Of a stretch of 64,000 nt of DNA, positions 24,748-33,034 are shown piece by piece. The notes under the pieces were generated by a model. It saw only the letters and a program-made list of their open reading frames with translations, was not told the DNA's origin and made no database searches. The DNA comes from JBOCEF01 sp047610385 (GTDB taxonomy: Bacteria > Pseudomonadota > Alphaproteobacteria > Rhodobacterales > Rhodobacteraceae). The position numbers were made by a program, and so were the translations under genes. The stretch covers positions 62,001 through 126,000 of the forward strand of contig JBLGAC010000005.1 in the NCBI GenBank assembly GCA_047610385.1, given 5' to 3'. The number at the start of each line of letters is the position of its first letter. The stretch's first letter is position 1.

Positions 24748-25671
24748 GCCTTTCGCGCCGGGATGTGCGGCGTCGTAGACCTCCATCAACCGTGTCTCGT
24801 CCAACCCGGTGTAGATCTGGGTCGTGGACAGCGACGCGTGCCCCAGCAATTCCTGAATGGTGCGCAAATCCCCGCCCGCTGCCAGCAGATGCGTCGCAAA
24901 GCTGTGGCGCAGCGCATGGGGGGTGGCGGTGGCGGGCAGGCCCAGACGCGCCCGCGCCGCCTGCATCACCCCGCGCAGGATCCGTCCGTCCAGCGCCCCG
25001 CCACGGGCGCCAAAGAACAGCGGATCATCCGCCCCCCCGCCATAGGGGCATTCGCGGCGATAGGCTTCGACAGCGGCGATGGCGGCGGGCAGCACAGGGA
25101 CCAGCCGCTGCTTGCCGCCCTTGCCGGTGATGCGCAGCACATCGGCCAACGGCGCGTCGCGCCAGCGCAGGGACAGCGCCTCAGCCATGCGCAGCCCGCA
25201 GGCCCATAGCAGGGTCAGCACGGCGGCATCCCGCGCTGCAACCCAGTCTTCGGCATCCGCGGTTTCCGCGTCAAAAATCACCGCGCGCGCGGCGTCTGGT
25301 GTCAGCGGGCGAGGCAGGCGCCGGGGGGCTTTGGGGGCGCGGGCGGCGAAGACGGCGGACGCCTCAATCCCCTCAGCATCGCCAAGCCATCGGTAGAAAC
25401 TGCGCACTGCGGACAGGCGGCGGCGCAGGGATCGGGGGGACAGGCCGCGGCCTCGCTCAGCCGCCAGAAAGGCGCGAATGTCGGTGTGGGCAACCCCGGA
25501 CAGCGCCGCGCGCCCCGCCGGGCCACCCCAATGGCCCCCGAGGAAGCCAAGGAACGCCGAGATGTCGCCGCGATACGCCGCGATGGTCGCGGGCGACGCG
25601 CCGCGCGTGCCCGATTGATAGCCCAGAAATCGGGTCATGAGGTCAAGCGCGCCCTCCGACCCCTCAGTCAT
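24736..25671 (-). CDS. xerC: Tyrosine recombinase XerC/XerD
   Basis: Site-specific recombinase that resolves chromosome dimers at dif with its partner; 311 residues. The N-terminal SAM-like DNA-binding domain spans about 10-105. The catalytic domain carries all six conserved residues: Arg161 (C-G-L-R), Lys184 or Lys187 (T-G-K-G-G-K), His252 and Arg255 (H-A-L-R-H-S-F-A-T-H), His278 (L-L-G-H) and the nucleophile Tyr287 (T-Q-I-Y-T). The neighbouring DUF484 gene, five bases upstream on the same strand, is the usual xerC companion, so XerC is favoured over XerD. Confidence 0.93.
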   Translation of the reverse strand: MTEGSEGALDLMTRFLGYQSGTRGASPATIAAYRGDISAFLGFLGGHWGGPAGRAALSGVAHTDIRAFLAAERGRGLSPRSLRRRLSAVRSFYRWLGDAEGIEASAVFAARAPKAPRRLPRPLTPDAARAVIFDAETADAEDWVAARDAAVLTLLWACGLRMAEALSLRWRDAPLADVLRITGKGGKQRLVPVLPAAIAAVEAYRRECPYGGGADDPLFFGARGGALDGRILRGVMQAARARLGLPATATPHALRHSFATHLLAAGGDLRTIQELLGHASLSTTQIYTGLDETRLMEVYDAAHPGAKGSAR

Positions 25672-25675
25672 GGGA

Positions 25676-26404
25676 TCACGACACCCAGCGGCGGATCGCG
25701 CGCTGCATCACACCGCCGAAAAATTCAATCAGATCTGAGCCTTGCTCAGGCCCGAACCGCGCCGGATCGACCGCGCCGAAAACCAGCATGCCGGGCCGCG
25801 CCCCACCGCCGAAATCCAGCTTGATCGCAGCCTCAGACCGGATGTCCTGCGCCATCTCACCAAAAATCGCGGCACTGTCCGCCGGGTCCGCCACCCGCAG
25901 GGCGACATGCGGCTCAACCCCCGGACGGCCGAGGGTGAGGTAGCGGTCCACCTCGCCTGTCCGCAGCGCGACCAGCGGCCCTTGGGCATCCGGGCCACCA
26001 TCGCCTTCAAGGCACAGGCGCAGCGCATCGACCCCCAGAATGCCCGGGATCGTGTCGTCCAGCGCGCGCAGCAGGTCCGAGAACCGCACCGGTTCAAGGA
26101 TCGCCAACACCGCACGGTGCACCTGATCGGCACCAGACATATTCTCATACGCTGCGGCAACGACCGAGCGGTGGGTTTCCTCAAGCCGCACCAGCCGGGT
26201 TTCCAGCCGATCGACCATGGCACCGCGCAGATCGGTGATCTGGCGCCCGGCCCGTGCGTCATCCGCGCCGATCACCGCCTTCATCACGGCCACGTCGTCC
26301 AGCACCAGCGCCGGGTCCGCGGTGATGCGCGCGCGGATCGCCGCATCTTCGGCGGCGGCGGCGGTGTCTGCTGCGGTCTCGGCTCCGGTCTCGGCGGCGG
26401 TCAT
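25676..26404 (-). CDS. DUF484 family protein
   Basis: About 242 residues, cytoplasmic, with an Ala/Thr/Glu-rich first 22 residues, a coiled-coil helix (about 55-90, R-L-E-T-R-L-V-R-L-E-E-T-H) and a GAF-like C-terminal part ending I-E-F-F-G-G-V-M-Q-R-A-I. The D-P-A-L-V-L-D-D motif near residue 31 is typical of DUF484. Two consecutive ATGs (26407 and 26404) follow AAGGA; the second has the better spacing. DUF484 genes are regularly found beside xerC, but their molecular role is not established. Confidence 0.9.
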   Translation of the reverse strand: MTAAETGAETAADTAAAAEDAAIRARITADPALVLDDVAVMKAVIGADDARAGRQITDLRGAMVDRLETRLVRLEETHRSVVAAAYENMSGADQVHRAVLAILEPVRFSDLLRALDDTIPGILGVDALRLCLEGDGGPDAQGPLVALRTGEVDRYLTLGRPGVEPHVALRVADPADSAAIFGEMAQDIRSEAAIKLDFGGGARPGMLVFGAVDPARFGPEQGSDLIEFFGGVMQRAIRRWVS

Positions 26405-26464
26405 CATGCAATCCTTATATCGCGCAGGGCCTGCGCCGCCGCGGGGGCAGCGCAGGCCGGGTCG

Positions 26465-27118
26465 TCAGACGATTTTCTGACCGGTTTTGGCCCAATCGGC
26501 CATGAAGGCCGCAAGGCCCTTGTCGGTCAGCGGATGGCTCACAAGGCCCTTCAGAACCGCGGGCGGCGCCGTGATCACGTCCGCGCCGATCAGCGCCGAT
26601 TCCCTGACATGGTTGGCCGTGCGGATTGAGGCCACGAGGATCTCAGTGTCGAAATCATAGTTGTCGTAGATCTGACGGATTTCCGAGATCAGCGCCATCC
26701 CATCGACATTGATGTCGTCAAGCCGTCCGACGAAGGGCGAGATGAACGACGCCCCGGCCTTGGCAGCCAGCAGCGCCTGGTTGGCGCTAAAGCACAATGT
26801 GACGTTGACCATGAAGCCTTCCTTGCGGAAGGTCTGGCAGGCGCGCAGCCCGTCCAGCGTCAGCGGCACCTTGATGCACACGTTCGGTGCGATCTGGGCC
26901 AGTTTGCGGCCCTCGGCGACCATGGCGCCGTATTCGGTCGCGGCAACCTCGGCGCTGACCGGGCCTTCCACGAGATCGCAGATCTCTTTGGTGACCTCGA
27001 TGATGTCGCGCCCGGATTTCATGATCAAGGATGGGTTGGTCGTGACCCCGTCCACCATGCCGGTCGCGGCGAGATCGCGGATTTCATCGATGTCCGCGGT
27101 GTCCACGAAGAATTTCAT
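26465..27118 (-). CDS. fsa: Fructose-6-phosphate aldolase / transaldolase-like protein
   Basis: 217 residues, the short form of the transaldolase family, starting MKFFVDTADIDEIRDLAATG. T-T-N-P-S-L (26-31) and the Schiff-base lysine in C-I-K-V-P-L-T (Lys83) are present, as is S-P-F-V-G-R-L-D-D. It either transfers dihydroxyacetone units (transaldolase of the pentose phosphate pathway) or cleaves fructose 6-phosphate; many alphaproteobacterial members are annotated as transaldolase (tal), and the two activities cannot be separated by eye. The frame runs on upstream of 27118, but that part is Arg-rich and not protein-like. Confidence 0.93.
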   Translation of the reverse strand: MKFFVDTADIDEIRDLAATGMVDGVTTNPSLIMKSGRDIIEVTKEICDLVEGPVSAEVAATEYGAMVAEGRKLAQIAPNVCIKVPLTLDGLRACQTFRKEGFMVNVTLCFSANQALLAAKAGASFISPFVGRLDDINVDGMALISEIRQIYDNYDFDTEILVASIRTANHVRESALIGADVITAPPAVLKGLVSHPLTDKGLAAFMADWAKTGQKIV

Positions 27119-27401
27119 GTTGCCTGAGTCCCGTGTTCTGTCGAGCCAACCGATCGCGCCGCGGGGGGCCCGTGCCGCCGCGTGCGCAGGCCGGGCCACG
27201 CGCGCCCGTCGCCCTTGCCGCCCGCAGCGTCGTTGCGGGGCGGTTTCGGGACGCGCGCGCCGCCATCCTGCCGTTGCGCAGGATAGACCACAGCGCGGCC
27301 CGCGGCCACAACCTACCACATATCGGCGCAGGCGCGACGCAGCCGCGCGGTGCGCGGCGATGCGTCTCGCGCGGACGCCCAGAACCGGCTAAACCCAAGC
27401 C

Positions 27402-29609
27402 ATGACTAAGCATGCCGCTGAGCGGCCAGAATTCTTTCCCGAAGGCGTGATCGTGGCGGTGCTGTGCCCGCTGCCCATCGACATGGCGCTGGATTACCGC
27501 GCGCCTGCGGGGGGCGTCAGCGCTGGCGATCTGGTGGAAATTCCGCTGGGCCCGCGCGCGGCGATCGGGGCGGTCTGGGGCATCGGCGTCGGGGACGTCG
27601 CGAACGAGAAGATCAAGCCGATCATGCGGCGGTTGGATCTGCCGCCCATCACCGCGCCGATGCGGGCGTTTCTGGACCGCGCCGCCGATTACACGCTGAC
27701 TGAGCGGGGCATGATGGTGCGCCTCGCAACCCGCGCCAAGGGGCTGCGCGAACCGCCGGGCACGCGCAAGCTGCTGACCTTGGGCGGCCCCGCGCCCGAC
27801 CGCATGACCCCGGCGCGCCAGCGGGCGCTGGATGCGCTGGCCGCGGTTGGCGGTGCGCCCATGGCCCCCGCCGATCTGGCGCGTGAGGCTGGCGTGACCA
27901 CATCTGTCCTGAAAGGGCTGGCGGAGGCCGGCGCGCTGCGGGTCATCGAAGCCCCGCGCGACGCGCCCTATCCGCGCCTGTCGCCCGACGCCCCATCCCG
28001 CGCCCTGTCGCCCGCGCAAGAAGACGCCGCTGAGGCCCTGCGCGTGGCGGTGCGGGCGCGCACCTTTTCTGCCACCTTGCTGCGCGGCGTCACCGGATCG
28101 GGCAAGACCGAGGTCTATATGGAGGCCATCGCGGAATGCCTGCGCGCAGGGCGCCAAGCCTTGATCTTGCTGCCCGAAATCGCGCTGACCTCAGATTTCC
28201 TGTCCCGGTTTGCGGCAAGGTTCGGTGCCCGACCCGCGCTGTGGCACAGCCAGGCCACGGATGCGGAGCGTCGCCGCTGCTGGCGCGCGGTCGGCACCGG
28301 CGATGCGCAGGCAGTGGCGGGTGCGCGATCTGCGCTGTTCCTGCCGTTCCAGGATCTGGGCCTGATCATCGTCGATGAAGAACACGACACCGCGTACAAG
28401 CAGGAGGAAGGCGCGCTCTACAACGCCCGTGACCTGTCCGTGCTGCGCGCGAGCTATGAGGGCGCGGCGGTGGTTCTCGCCTCCGCCACGCCGTCTTTGG
28501 AGACATGGGCCAATGCCGAGGCCGGGAAATACCAGCGTCTGGACCTGCCAGAGCGGTTCGGCCCCGCGGTGATGCCCACCCTCAAGGCGATTGATCTGCG
28601 CCGCGACGCGCCGGGGCGCAACGAATGGATTTCACCGCCGCTGGTCAGGGCGGTGGAAAAGCGGTTGGCGGCGGGGGAGCAGGCGCTCCTGTTCCTCAAC
28701 CGCCGGGGCTATGCGCCGATCACCGTGTGCCGGGGCTGCGGGCATCAGATCGGCTGCCCCCATTGCGACGCAACGTTGGTGGAGCACCGGTTCCGCGGGC
28801 GCCTGATGTGCCATCAATGCGGGTATGAGCAATCCGCCCCCAAGGCCTGCCCAAGCTGCAACGCAGTCGACAAAATGGCGGTGATCGGCCCGGGGGTGGA
28901 ACGTCTGGCTGAGGAAGCACAGGCCCGGTTCCCGAATGCGCGGGTCGTGATCCTGTCCTCGGATCTTGCGTCGGCGAAAACGTTGGCCGAACAGATTGCC
29001 GCCATCGCGCGCGGCGAGGCGGACGTGATCGTCGGCACCCAATTGGCCGCCAAAGGGCACAATTTTCCGCTGCTGACGCTGGTGGGCGTGATTGACGCCG
29101 ATCTGGCGCTGCGCGGCGGCGACCTGCGCGCCGCAGAACGCACCTTTCAATTGGTGCGCCAAGTGGCGGGCCGCGCCGGGCGCGCGGAAAAACCCGGCGA
29201 GGCGCTGATCCAGACCTGCGCGCCCGACCACCCGGTGATCCAGGCGATTCTGTCCGGCGACGAAGAAGGTTTCCTGCGTGAAGAGGCCGACCGCCGCCGC
29301 GCCGCCGGAGCCCCTCCCTATGGCCGCATGGCCGGGATCATCGTGTCCGGCCCCGACGAAGCCCGCGCCCAGCGCACCGCCGAAGCGCTGGCCCGCGCCA
29401 CCGCGATGCTGGAGGCAGCAGGTGTGCAATTGTTCGGCCCCGCCCCCGCCCCAATCGGGCGCATCCGCGGAAAGTATCGCATTCGGCTGCTGGCCAAGGC
29501 GCCGCGCGGCGCGCCGATGCAAGCCGCTTTGCGGGCATGGCGCGCATCCGTGAAGCCCGAGCCCGGCGTGCAGGTGCGCATCGACATCGACCCCCAAAGC
29601 TTTTTCTGA
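27402..29609 (+). CDS. priA: Primosomal replication-restart helicase PriA
   Basis: 735 residues. DNA-binding N-terminal domain (about 15-110), winged helix (about 135-190), then a superfamily 2 helicase core: Walker A G-V-T-G-S-G-K-T (229-236) and D-E-E-H (325-328). The inserted zinc-binding module has all eight cysteines (443, 446, 452, 455, 470, 473, 483, 486). R-E-G-D-type helicase motifs follow (V-I-G-T-Q-L-A-A-K-G-H; Q-V-A-G-R-A-G-R). It reloads the replisome at stalled forks. Transcribed divergently from the aldolase gene across a 283-base gap that shows no other feature. Confidence 0.97.
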   Translation: MTKHAAERPEFFPEGVIVAVLCPLPIDMALDYRAPAGGVSAGDLVEIPLGPRAAIGAVWGIGVGDVANEKIKPIMRRLDLPPITAPMRAFLDRAADYTLTERGMMVRLATRAKGLREPPGTRKLLTLGGPAPDRMTPARQRALDALAAVGGAPMAPADLAREAGVTTSVLKGLAEAGALRVIEAPRDAPYPRLSPDAPSRALSPAQEDAAEALRVAVRARTFSATLLRGVTGSGKTEVYMEAIAECLRAGRQALILLPEIALTSDFLSRFAARFGARPALWHSQATDAERRRCWRAVGTGDAQAVAGARSALFLPFQDLGLIIVDEEHDTAYKQEEGALYNARDLSVLRASYEGAAVVLASATPSLETWANAEAGKYQRLDLPERFGPAVMPTLKAIDLRRDAPGRNEWISPPLVRAVEKRLAAGEQALLFLNRRGYAPITVCRGCGHQIGCPHCDATLVEHRFRGRLMCHQCGYEQSAPKACPSCNAVDKMAVIGPGVERLAEEAQARFPNARVVILSSDLASAKTLAEQIAAIARGEADVIVGTQLAAKGHNFPLLTLVGVIDADLALRGGDLRAAERTFQLVRQVAGRAGRAEKPGEALIQTCAPDHPVIQAILSGDEEGFLREEADRRRAAGAPPYGRMAGIIVSGPDEARAQRTAEALARATAMLEAAGVQLFGPAPAPIGRIRGKYRIRLLAKAPRGAPMQAALRAWRASVKPEPGVQVRIDIDPQSFF

Positions 29610-29650
29610 ATGGTGTGTTTTTTCTGAACGGTGCGCTTTGTCCAAGGCTT

Positions 29651-29709
29651 GCGGCCCTTGCGGGGATTGACCCCGCCGCGGCCCGGCACCGCCAAGGGGC
29701 GGCGCGCGC
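29651..29709. repeat. Intergenic repeat, left copy (inverted relative to 31145-31181)
   Basis: Bases 29651-29687 are an exact reverse complement of 31145-31181 (37 of 37), on either side of the MATE gene. Directly beside it is a small hairpin CCGCC-AAGG-GGCGG. The part 29681-29709 also matches 46098-46126 with two substitutions and a one-base gap. It lies between the convergent ends of priA and the MATE gene, so it may act as a terminator for both. Confidence 0.8.
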
Positions 29710-31038
29710 TCAGCCCCCAGCGGCGCGAAGAAGCGCAGGGTAGCGCCGGCCCAGCGTCAGCCCGCGCGCCACAAAAAACACCATCAACGCCGCCCACAGA
29801 CCATGGGCACCAAAAGCCCAGCCCAGCGCAACCATTGCGGCGGCGTAGATCACCACGCTTTCAATCATCGCGGTCCGCATGGCGCCCGTGCGCGTCGCCC
29901 CGATGAAAATACCGTCGAGCATGAAGCATGGCAGGCCCAAAAGCGGCGCCAGCGCGATCCACGGCAGGAAATCGCGGGCGCGGGCGCGGACCTCCTCGGA
30001 CGTGGTCATCACGTCGGTGAGCATGCCGCCAAACACCAGAAACACCGCCGACAGCACCCCGACGAAGGCCAGCCCCCACAGGCTGGTCAGCCGCGCCGCC
30101 TGCGCGATGGCACCGGGGCGCTTGGCACCAAAGGCCACGCCAACCAGCGCCTCAGCCGCAAACGCGAACCCGTCGAGCGCATAGGCCGTGATCTCAAAGA
30201 ACCGGAACAGCACCTGGTTGGCCGCCAGCGTCACGTCGCCTTCGCGCGCGGAGCGGAACACAAAGCTGGCAAACGCCACCTGCAACAGCGCAGAGCGGAT
30301 CAGGATATCGCCGTTGACCGCGGCCATGTTGCGCAAGCGGGCCGGGTCCATCACCCGCGGCCAGTCGCGCCACGCCCCACCCGCAAATGCGTCGCGGCAC
30401 AGCCACAGGCCGATCCCCGCACCGGCAAATTCTGCGATCACCGTGGCGACGGCCACGCCCGCAATCCCGAAATCCAACCCCAGCACGAACCACAGATCGA
30501 GGCCGATGTTCAGCCCGTTCATGCCCAGTTGCAGGACCAGCACACCGCGGGTCCGCTCCATCGCGATCAACCAGCCGGTCAGCGCATAGACCGCGATGGC
30601 CGCCGGCGCGCCCCAGATGCGGATGCCCAGATACGTGCTGGTCATCGCCTCAACCTCAGCCGAGGCGGGGGACAGCATCAGCGCGAGCGGGAACAGGATC
30701 GGTTGCAACAGAATGAACCCCAGCCCCGCCGCCGCCGCGATCATCAGACCGCGGGTCAGCAGCGCACGGACCTCCGCCATGTCGCCCGCCCCACGGGCCT
30801 GCGCGGCAAGGCCCGAGGTCCCCATGCGCAAAAACCCGAACAGCCAGTAGATGAACCCCAGAATGGTGGCCCCGATGGCAACAGCGCCAATCGGCTCAGC
30901 CGTGCCAAGCTGACCGATCACGCCAGTGTCCACCGCACCCAGCAACGGGACGGACACGTTCGACAGCATGATCGGCCCGGCGATGCGCAACACCCGGCGA
31001 TGGGTCAGCGGCGCAGAGGAGGGGGAAGACGCGCTCAT
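29710..31038 (-). CDS. MATE-family multidrug efflux transporter
   Basis: About 442 residues with twelve hydrophobic helices. It begins with a Ser-rich stretch, then H-R-R-V-L-R-I-A-G-P-I-M-L-S-N, the usual MATE helix 1 start. Further markers are V-D-T-G-V-I-G-Q-L-G and the two-fold repeated topology, with a D-G-F-A-F-A-A-E-A segment in helix 7 that resembles the DinF branch, where membrane acidic residues couple to H+ or Na+. ATG at 31038 is preferred over the TTG one codon earlier. Flanked on both sides by an identical inverted repeat. Confidence 0.93.
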   Translation of the reverse strand: MSASSPSSAPLTHRRVLRIAGPIMLSNVSVPLLGAVDTGVIGQLGTAEPIGAVAIGATILGFIYWLFGFLRMGTSGLAAQARGAGDMAEVRALLTRGLMIAAAAGLGFILLQPILFPLALMLSPASAEVEAMTSTYLGIRIWGAPAAIAVYALTGWLIAMERTRGVLVLQLGMNGLNIGLDLWFVLGLDFGIAGVAVATVIAEFAGAGIGLWLCRDAFAGGAWRDWPRVMDPARLRNMAAVNGDILIRSALLQVAFASFVFRSAREGDVTLAANQVLFRFFEITAYALDGFAFAAEALVGVAFGAKRPGAIAQAARLTSLWGLAFVGVLSAVFLVFGGMLTDVMTTSEEVRARARDFLPWIALAPLLGLPCFMLDGIFIGATRTGAMRTAMIESVVIYAAAMVALGWAFGAHGLWAALMVFFVARGLTLGRRYPALLRAAGG

Positions 31039-31144
31039 CAACGGCGCTCCGATTCAGGCGAACGCGCGCCCGTGGTCAAAAGAAACGGCTGCCACCGGGC
31101 GCAGGTGGTGAAATCCTGGTGCCGGGCCGCCTTTTGGGGCGGCG

Positions 31145-31181
31145 GCCGGGCCGCGGCGGGGTCAATCCCCGCAAGGGCCGC
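31145..31181. repeat. Intergenic repeat, right copy
   Basis: 37 bases identical, in inverted orientation, to 29651-29687, with the core GGGGTCAATCCCC. A neighbouring hairpin CCGCC-TTTTGG-GGCGG (about 31127-31142) parallels the one beside the left copy, though the surrounding bases differ. It sits between the 3' end of the thioesterase gene (31188) and the start of the MATE gene. Confidence 0.8.
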
Positions 31182-31187
31182 GCGCCG

Positions 31188-31709
31188 TCAATCCTCGCTC
31201 GGGATCGAGAAATGCGCGGCGGCGGCGGCGAAGGGGCGGTCACGCTCATCCTGCCAAGCCTCAACGCTGACCGAGGCGTAGCGCCGCCCCATCCGGATGA
31301 TCCGCGCGCGGGCATAGGCGTCGCGCGGCAGGCCAGTGCGCAGATAATCGACGGTGAAATCGATGGTGCGCGGCATGGGCGGGAACACGCCGGCCTCGAT
31401 CTCAGCTGCCGCAGTGCCGCCCGATTCCATCCGCGCCCAGATCATCGCCCAGGCAAGTTCGGTCTGCGCGGCCAGTTCCAGAAACGCCCCCGTCACACCG
31501 CCATGGATCGCGGGAAGGAAAGGGTTGCCGATCAGATGATCGGCGAATGCCAGTTTGGCGGTCAGCTCATCACCCATCCGGTCAAAGGTGATGCCAAGGA
31601 AATTGGCATAGGGGATGGTGCTGACCAGACGGCCCAGCGCAGCATCACGGCGCGCTTTGACCACCTGCACCGGTTCGGGCCGGGGGCGTTTGACGGGTTT
31701 TTCGGTCAT
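31188..31709 (-). CDS. Hotdog thioesterase, PaaI-like (first of a pair)
   Basis: 173 residues. After a Lys/Arg/Pro-rich first 20 residues there is a single hotdog domain with H-G-G-V-T-G-A-F-L-E-L-A (about 68-79), the HGG segment of the PaaI group, and the strand T-I-D-F-T-V-D-Y-L-R-T-G. It probably hydrolyses acyl-CoA thioesters. Its start overlaps the stop of the upstream thioesterase gene (ATGA), so the two are co-translated and may form a heteromer or two related homomers. Substrate unknown. Confidence 0.88.
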   Translation of the reverse strand: MTEKPVKRPRPEPVQVVKARRDAALGRLVSTIPYANFLGITFDRMGDELTAKLAFADHLIGNPFLPAIHGGVTGAFLELAAQTELAWAMIWARMESGGTAAAEIEAGVFPPMPRTIDFTVDYLRTGLPRDAYARARIIRMGRRYASVSVEAWQDERDRPFAAAAAHFSIPSED

Positions 31710-32227
31710 GCTCCGCCCTCATTCATCGCCTTTTTAGCGTCCGCGACGATGCCTGCGCGGCGGTCCACGGTGAAAGCCGCGGCGCAGGTGGCGATCAGAT
31801 CACCTTCGTCCTCGTCCCAGGCCTCGCCGCGCACAAAGGCGACCGACCGCGTGACCCGGTAGCAGGTCGCGCGGCAGGTTACCGCGCGCCCGGGCCGCGC
31901 GGGCCGCATATAGTCGATGCGCAGATCAATGGTCGCGGTGCCCGTCACCCCCGACGGATGCGACAGCACCGCCGCGCCGGAACAACTGTCTAGCAACGCA
32001 GTGATCACCCCCCCGTGCAGCACGCCAGTTTTCGGATCACCGATCAGACGTTCATCATAGGGCACGCGCATGCTGGCGACACCAGCGTTGATGCTCAGAA
32101 ACTCCATGCCCAGCGCGCGGGTGTGGGGGATGGCGCCAATGAATTGCTGACCGATCGCCGCCAGCTTTTTGATTGCGGCGTCGTCGGCCGGTTTGCCCGC
32201 AGGCGCGTTTGGGTCAGTGTCGCTCAT
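31706..32227 (-). CDS. Hotdog thioesterase, PaaI-like (second of a pair)
   Basis: 173 residues; Asp/Pro/Ala-rich first 20 residues, then a hotdog domain with G-V-L-H-G-G-V-I-T-A-L-L-D (about 68-80), including the Asp typical of catalytic PaaI proteins, and I-D-L-R-I-D-Y-M-R-P-A. First gene of a two-gene operon with the thioesterase at 31188. The fatty-acid oxidation genes begin just to the right on the other strand, and a role in releasing CoA from stalled acyl intermediates is plausible but inferred from position only. Confidence 0.9.
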   Translation of the reverse strand: MSDTDPNAPAGKPADDAAIKKLAAIGQQFIGAIPHTRALGMEFLSINAGVASMRVPYDERLIGDPKTGVLHGGVITALLDSCSGAAVLSHPSGVTGTATIDLRIDYMRPARPGRAVTCRATCYRVTRSVAFVRGEAWDEDEGDLIATCAAAFTVDRRAGIVADAKKAMNEGGA

Positions 32228-32424
32228 GGATAGGGATCCTGCTTATGCCAGCTTGGGGTGCCGCGGCCATCTAGCCTGCGCCGACCGCGCTTGTCGAACC
32301 TCGGCTGCGGCGCACGGGCGTATGATCGCGGCGATGGCCTCAGCTTTTCAACGGCTTGCCGGATAAGGTGCATCGGTATGCGCAATTCTTTATAAAACTA
32401 GGGTTCACCAATTCACCAAATAGC

Positions 32425-32466
32425 TTACGTTAACGTCATCACCCTTGCAATTGACGCGAACGTCAA
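32425..32466. promoter_or_regulatory. Two MerR-type palindromic sites upstream of the merR gene
   Basis: Site 1 is TTACGTTAACGTCA (32425-32438), containing the perfect palindrome ACGTTAACGT. Site 2 is TTGACGCGAACGTCAA (32451-32466), an inverted repeat with a four-base centre. Both share the frame ACGnnnACGT. They resemble the ACG-rich palindromes reported for LiuR-type MerR regulators of acyl-CoA catabolism. They lie 45-86 bases before the regulator start, which suggests autoregulation. Confidence 0.55.
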
Positions 32467-32510
32467 CCACATTACACTCAACGAATCGCCACCGCTTTGA
32501 AGGAGCGAAA

Positions 32511-32912
32511 ATGACTGAAGAATTGAGCACCATCAGCCAGATGTGCGCCGAGTTTGACGTCACTCCCCGGACGTTGAGATTCTATGAATACAAAGGCCTG
32601 CTGAGCCCGCGGCGCGAAGGCCAGAAACGCCTTTTCAACTACCGCGACAAGGGCCGGATCAAGCTGATCCTGCAAGGCAAGCGCTTTGGCTTCTCGCTGG
32701 ATGAAATCCGTGAGCTGCTGGACCTTTACTACATTGGCGACGAGGGCACGACCCAAATGGTCCGCACCTTCGAAAAGGCGCAGGAGCGTCTGGAAACCAT
32801 GATCGCCCAGCGCGATGAGCTGACCGAAGCCATCGGGGATCTGAGCGCCGAAATGAACCGCGTGAGGGAAATCCTCGCCAAACGCGGCGACCAGCGCAAA
32901 GCGGCTGAATAA
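32511..32912 (+). CDS. MerR-family regulator of the acyl-CoA oxidation region
   Basis: 133 residues from the ATG at 32511, behind an ideal AAGGAG. N-terminal MerR winged helix: T-I-S-Q-M-C-A-E-F-D-V-T-P-R-T-L-R-F-Y-E (about 7-26) and R-L-F-N-Y-R-D-K-G-R-I. A dimerising coiled coil follows (about 80-125). There is no metal-binding Cys pattern, so it is not a metal sensor; it resembles the MerR proteins that control branched-chain or fatty-acid degradation. It is followed by acyl-CoA dehydrogenase, thiolase and FadB genes, and preceded by paired palindromes. Confidence 0.9.
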   Translation: MTEELSTISQMCAEFDVTPRTLRFYEYKGLLSPRREGQKRLFNYRDKGRIKLILQGKRFGFSLDEIRELLDLYYIGDEGTTQMVRTFEKAQERLETMIAQRDELTEAIGDLSAEMNRVREILAKRGDQRKAAE

Positions 32913-33034
32913 CGGCACGGCGGCGACCGGCGACAACCGCCCGCCGCCTCCCAACAAAACAATTCGCGCCCCGCATGGCCCCAACACCAAGCGCGCCGCG
33001 CCCCACAATGCTGCATCCGTTCCGGGAGAGTCCG

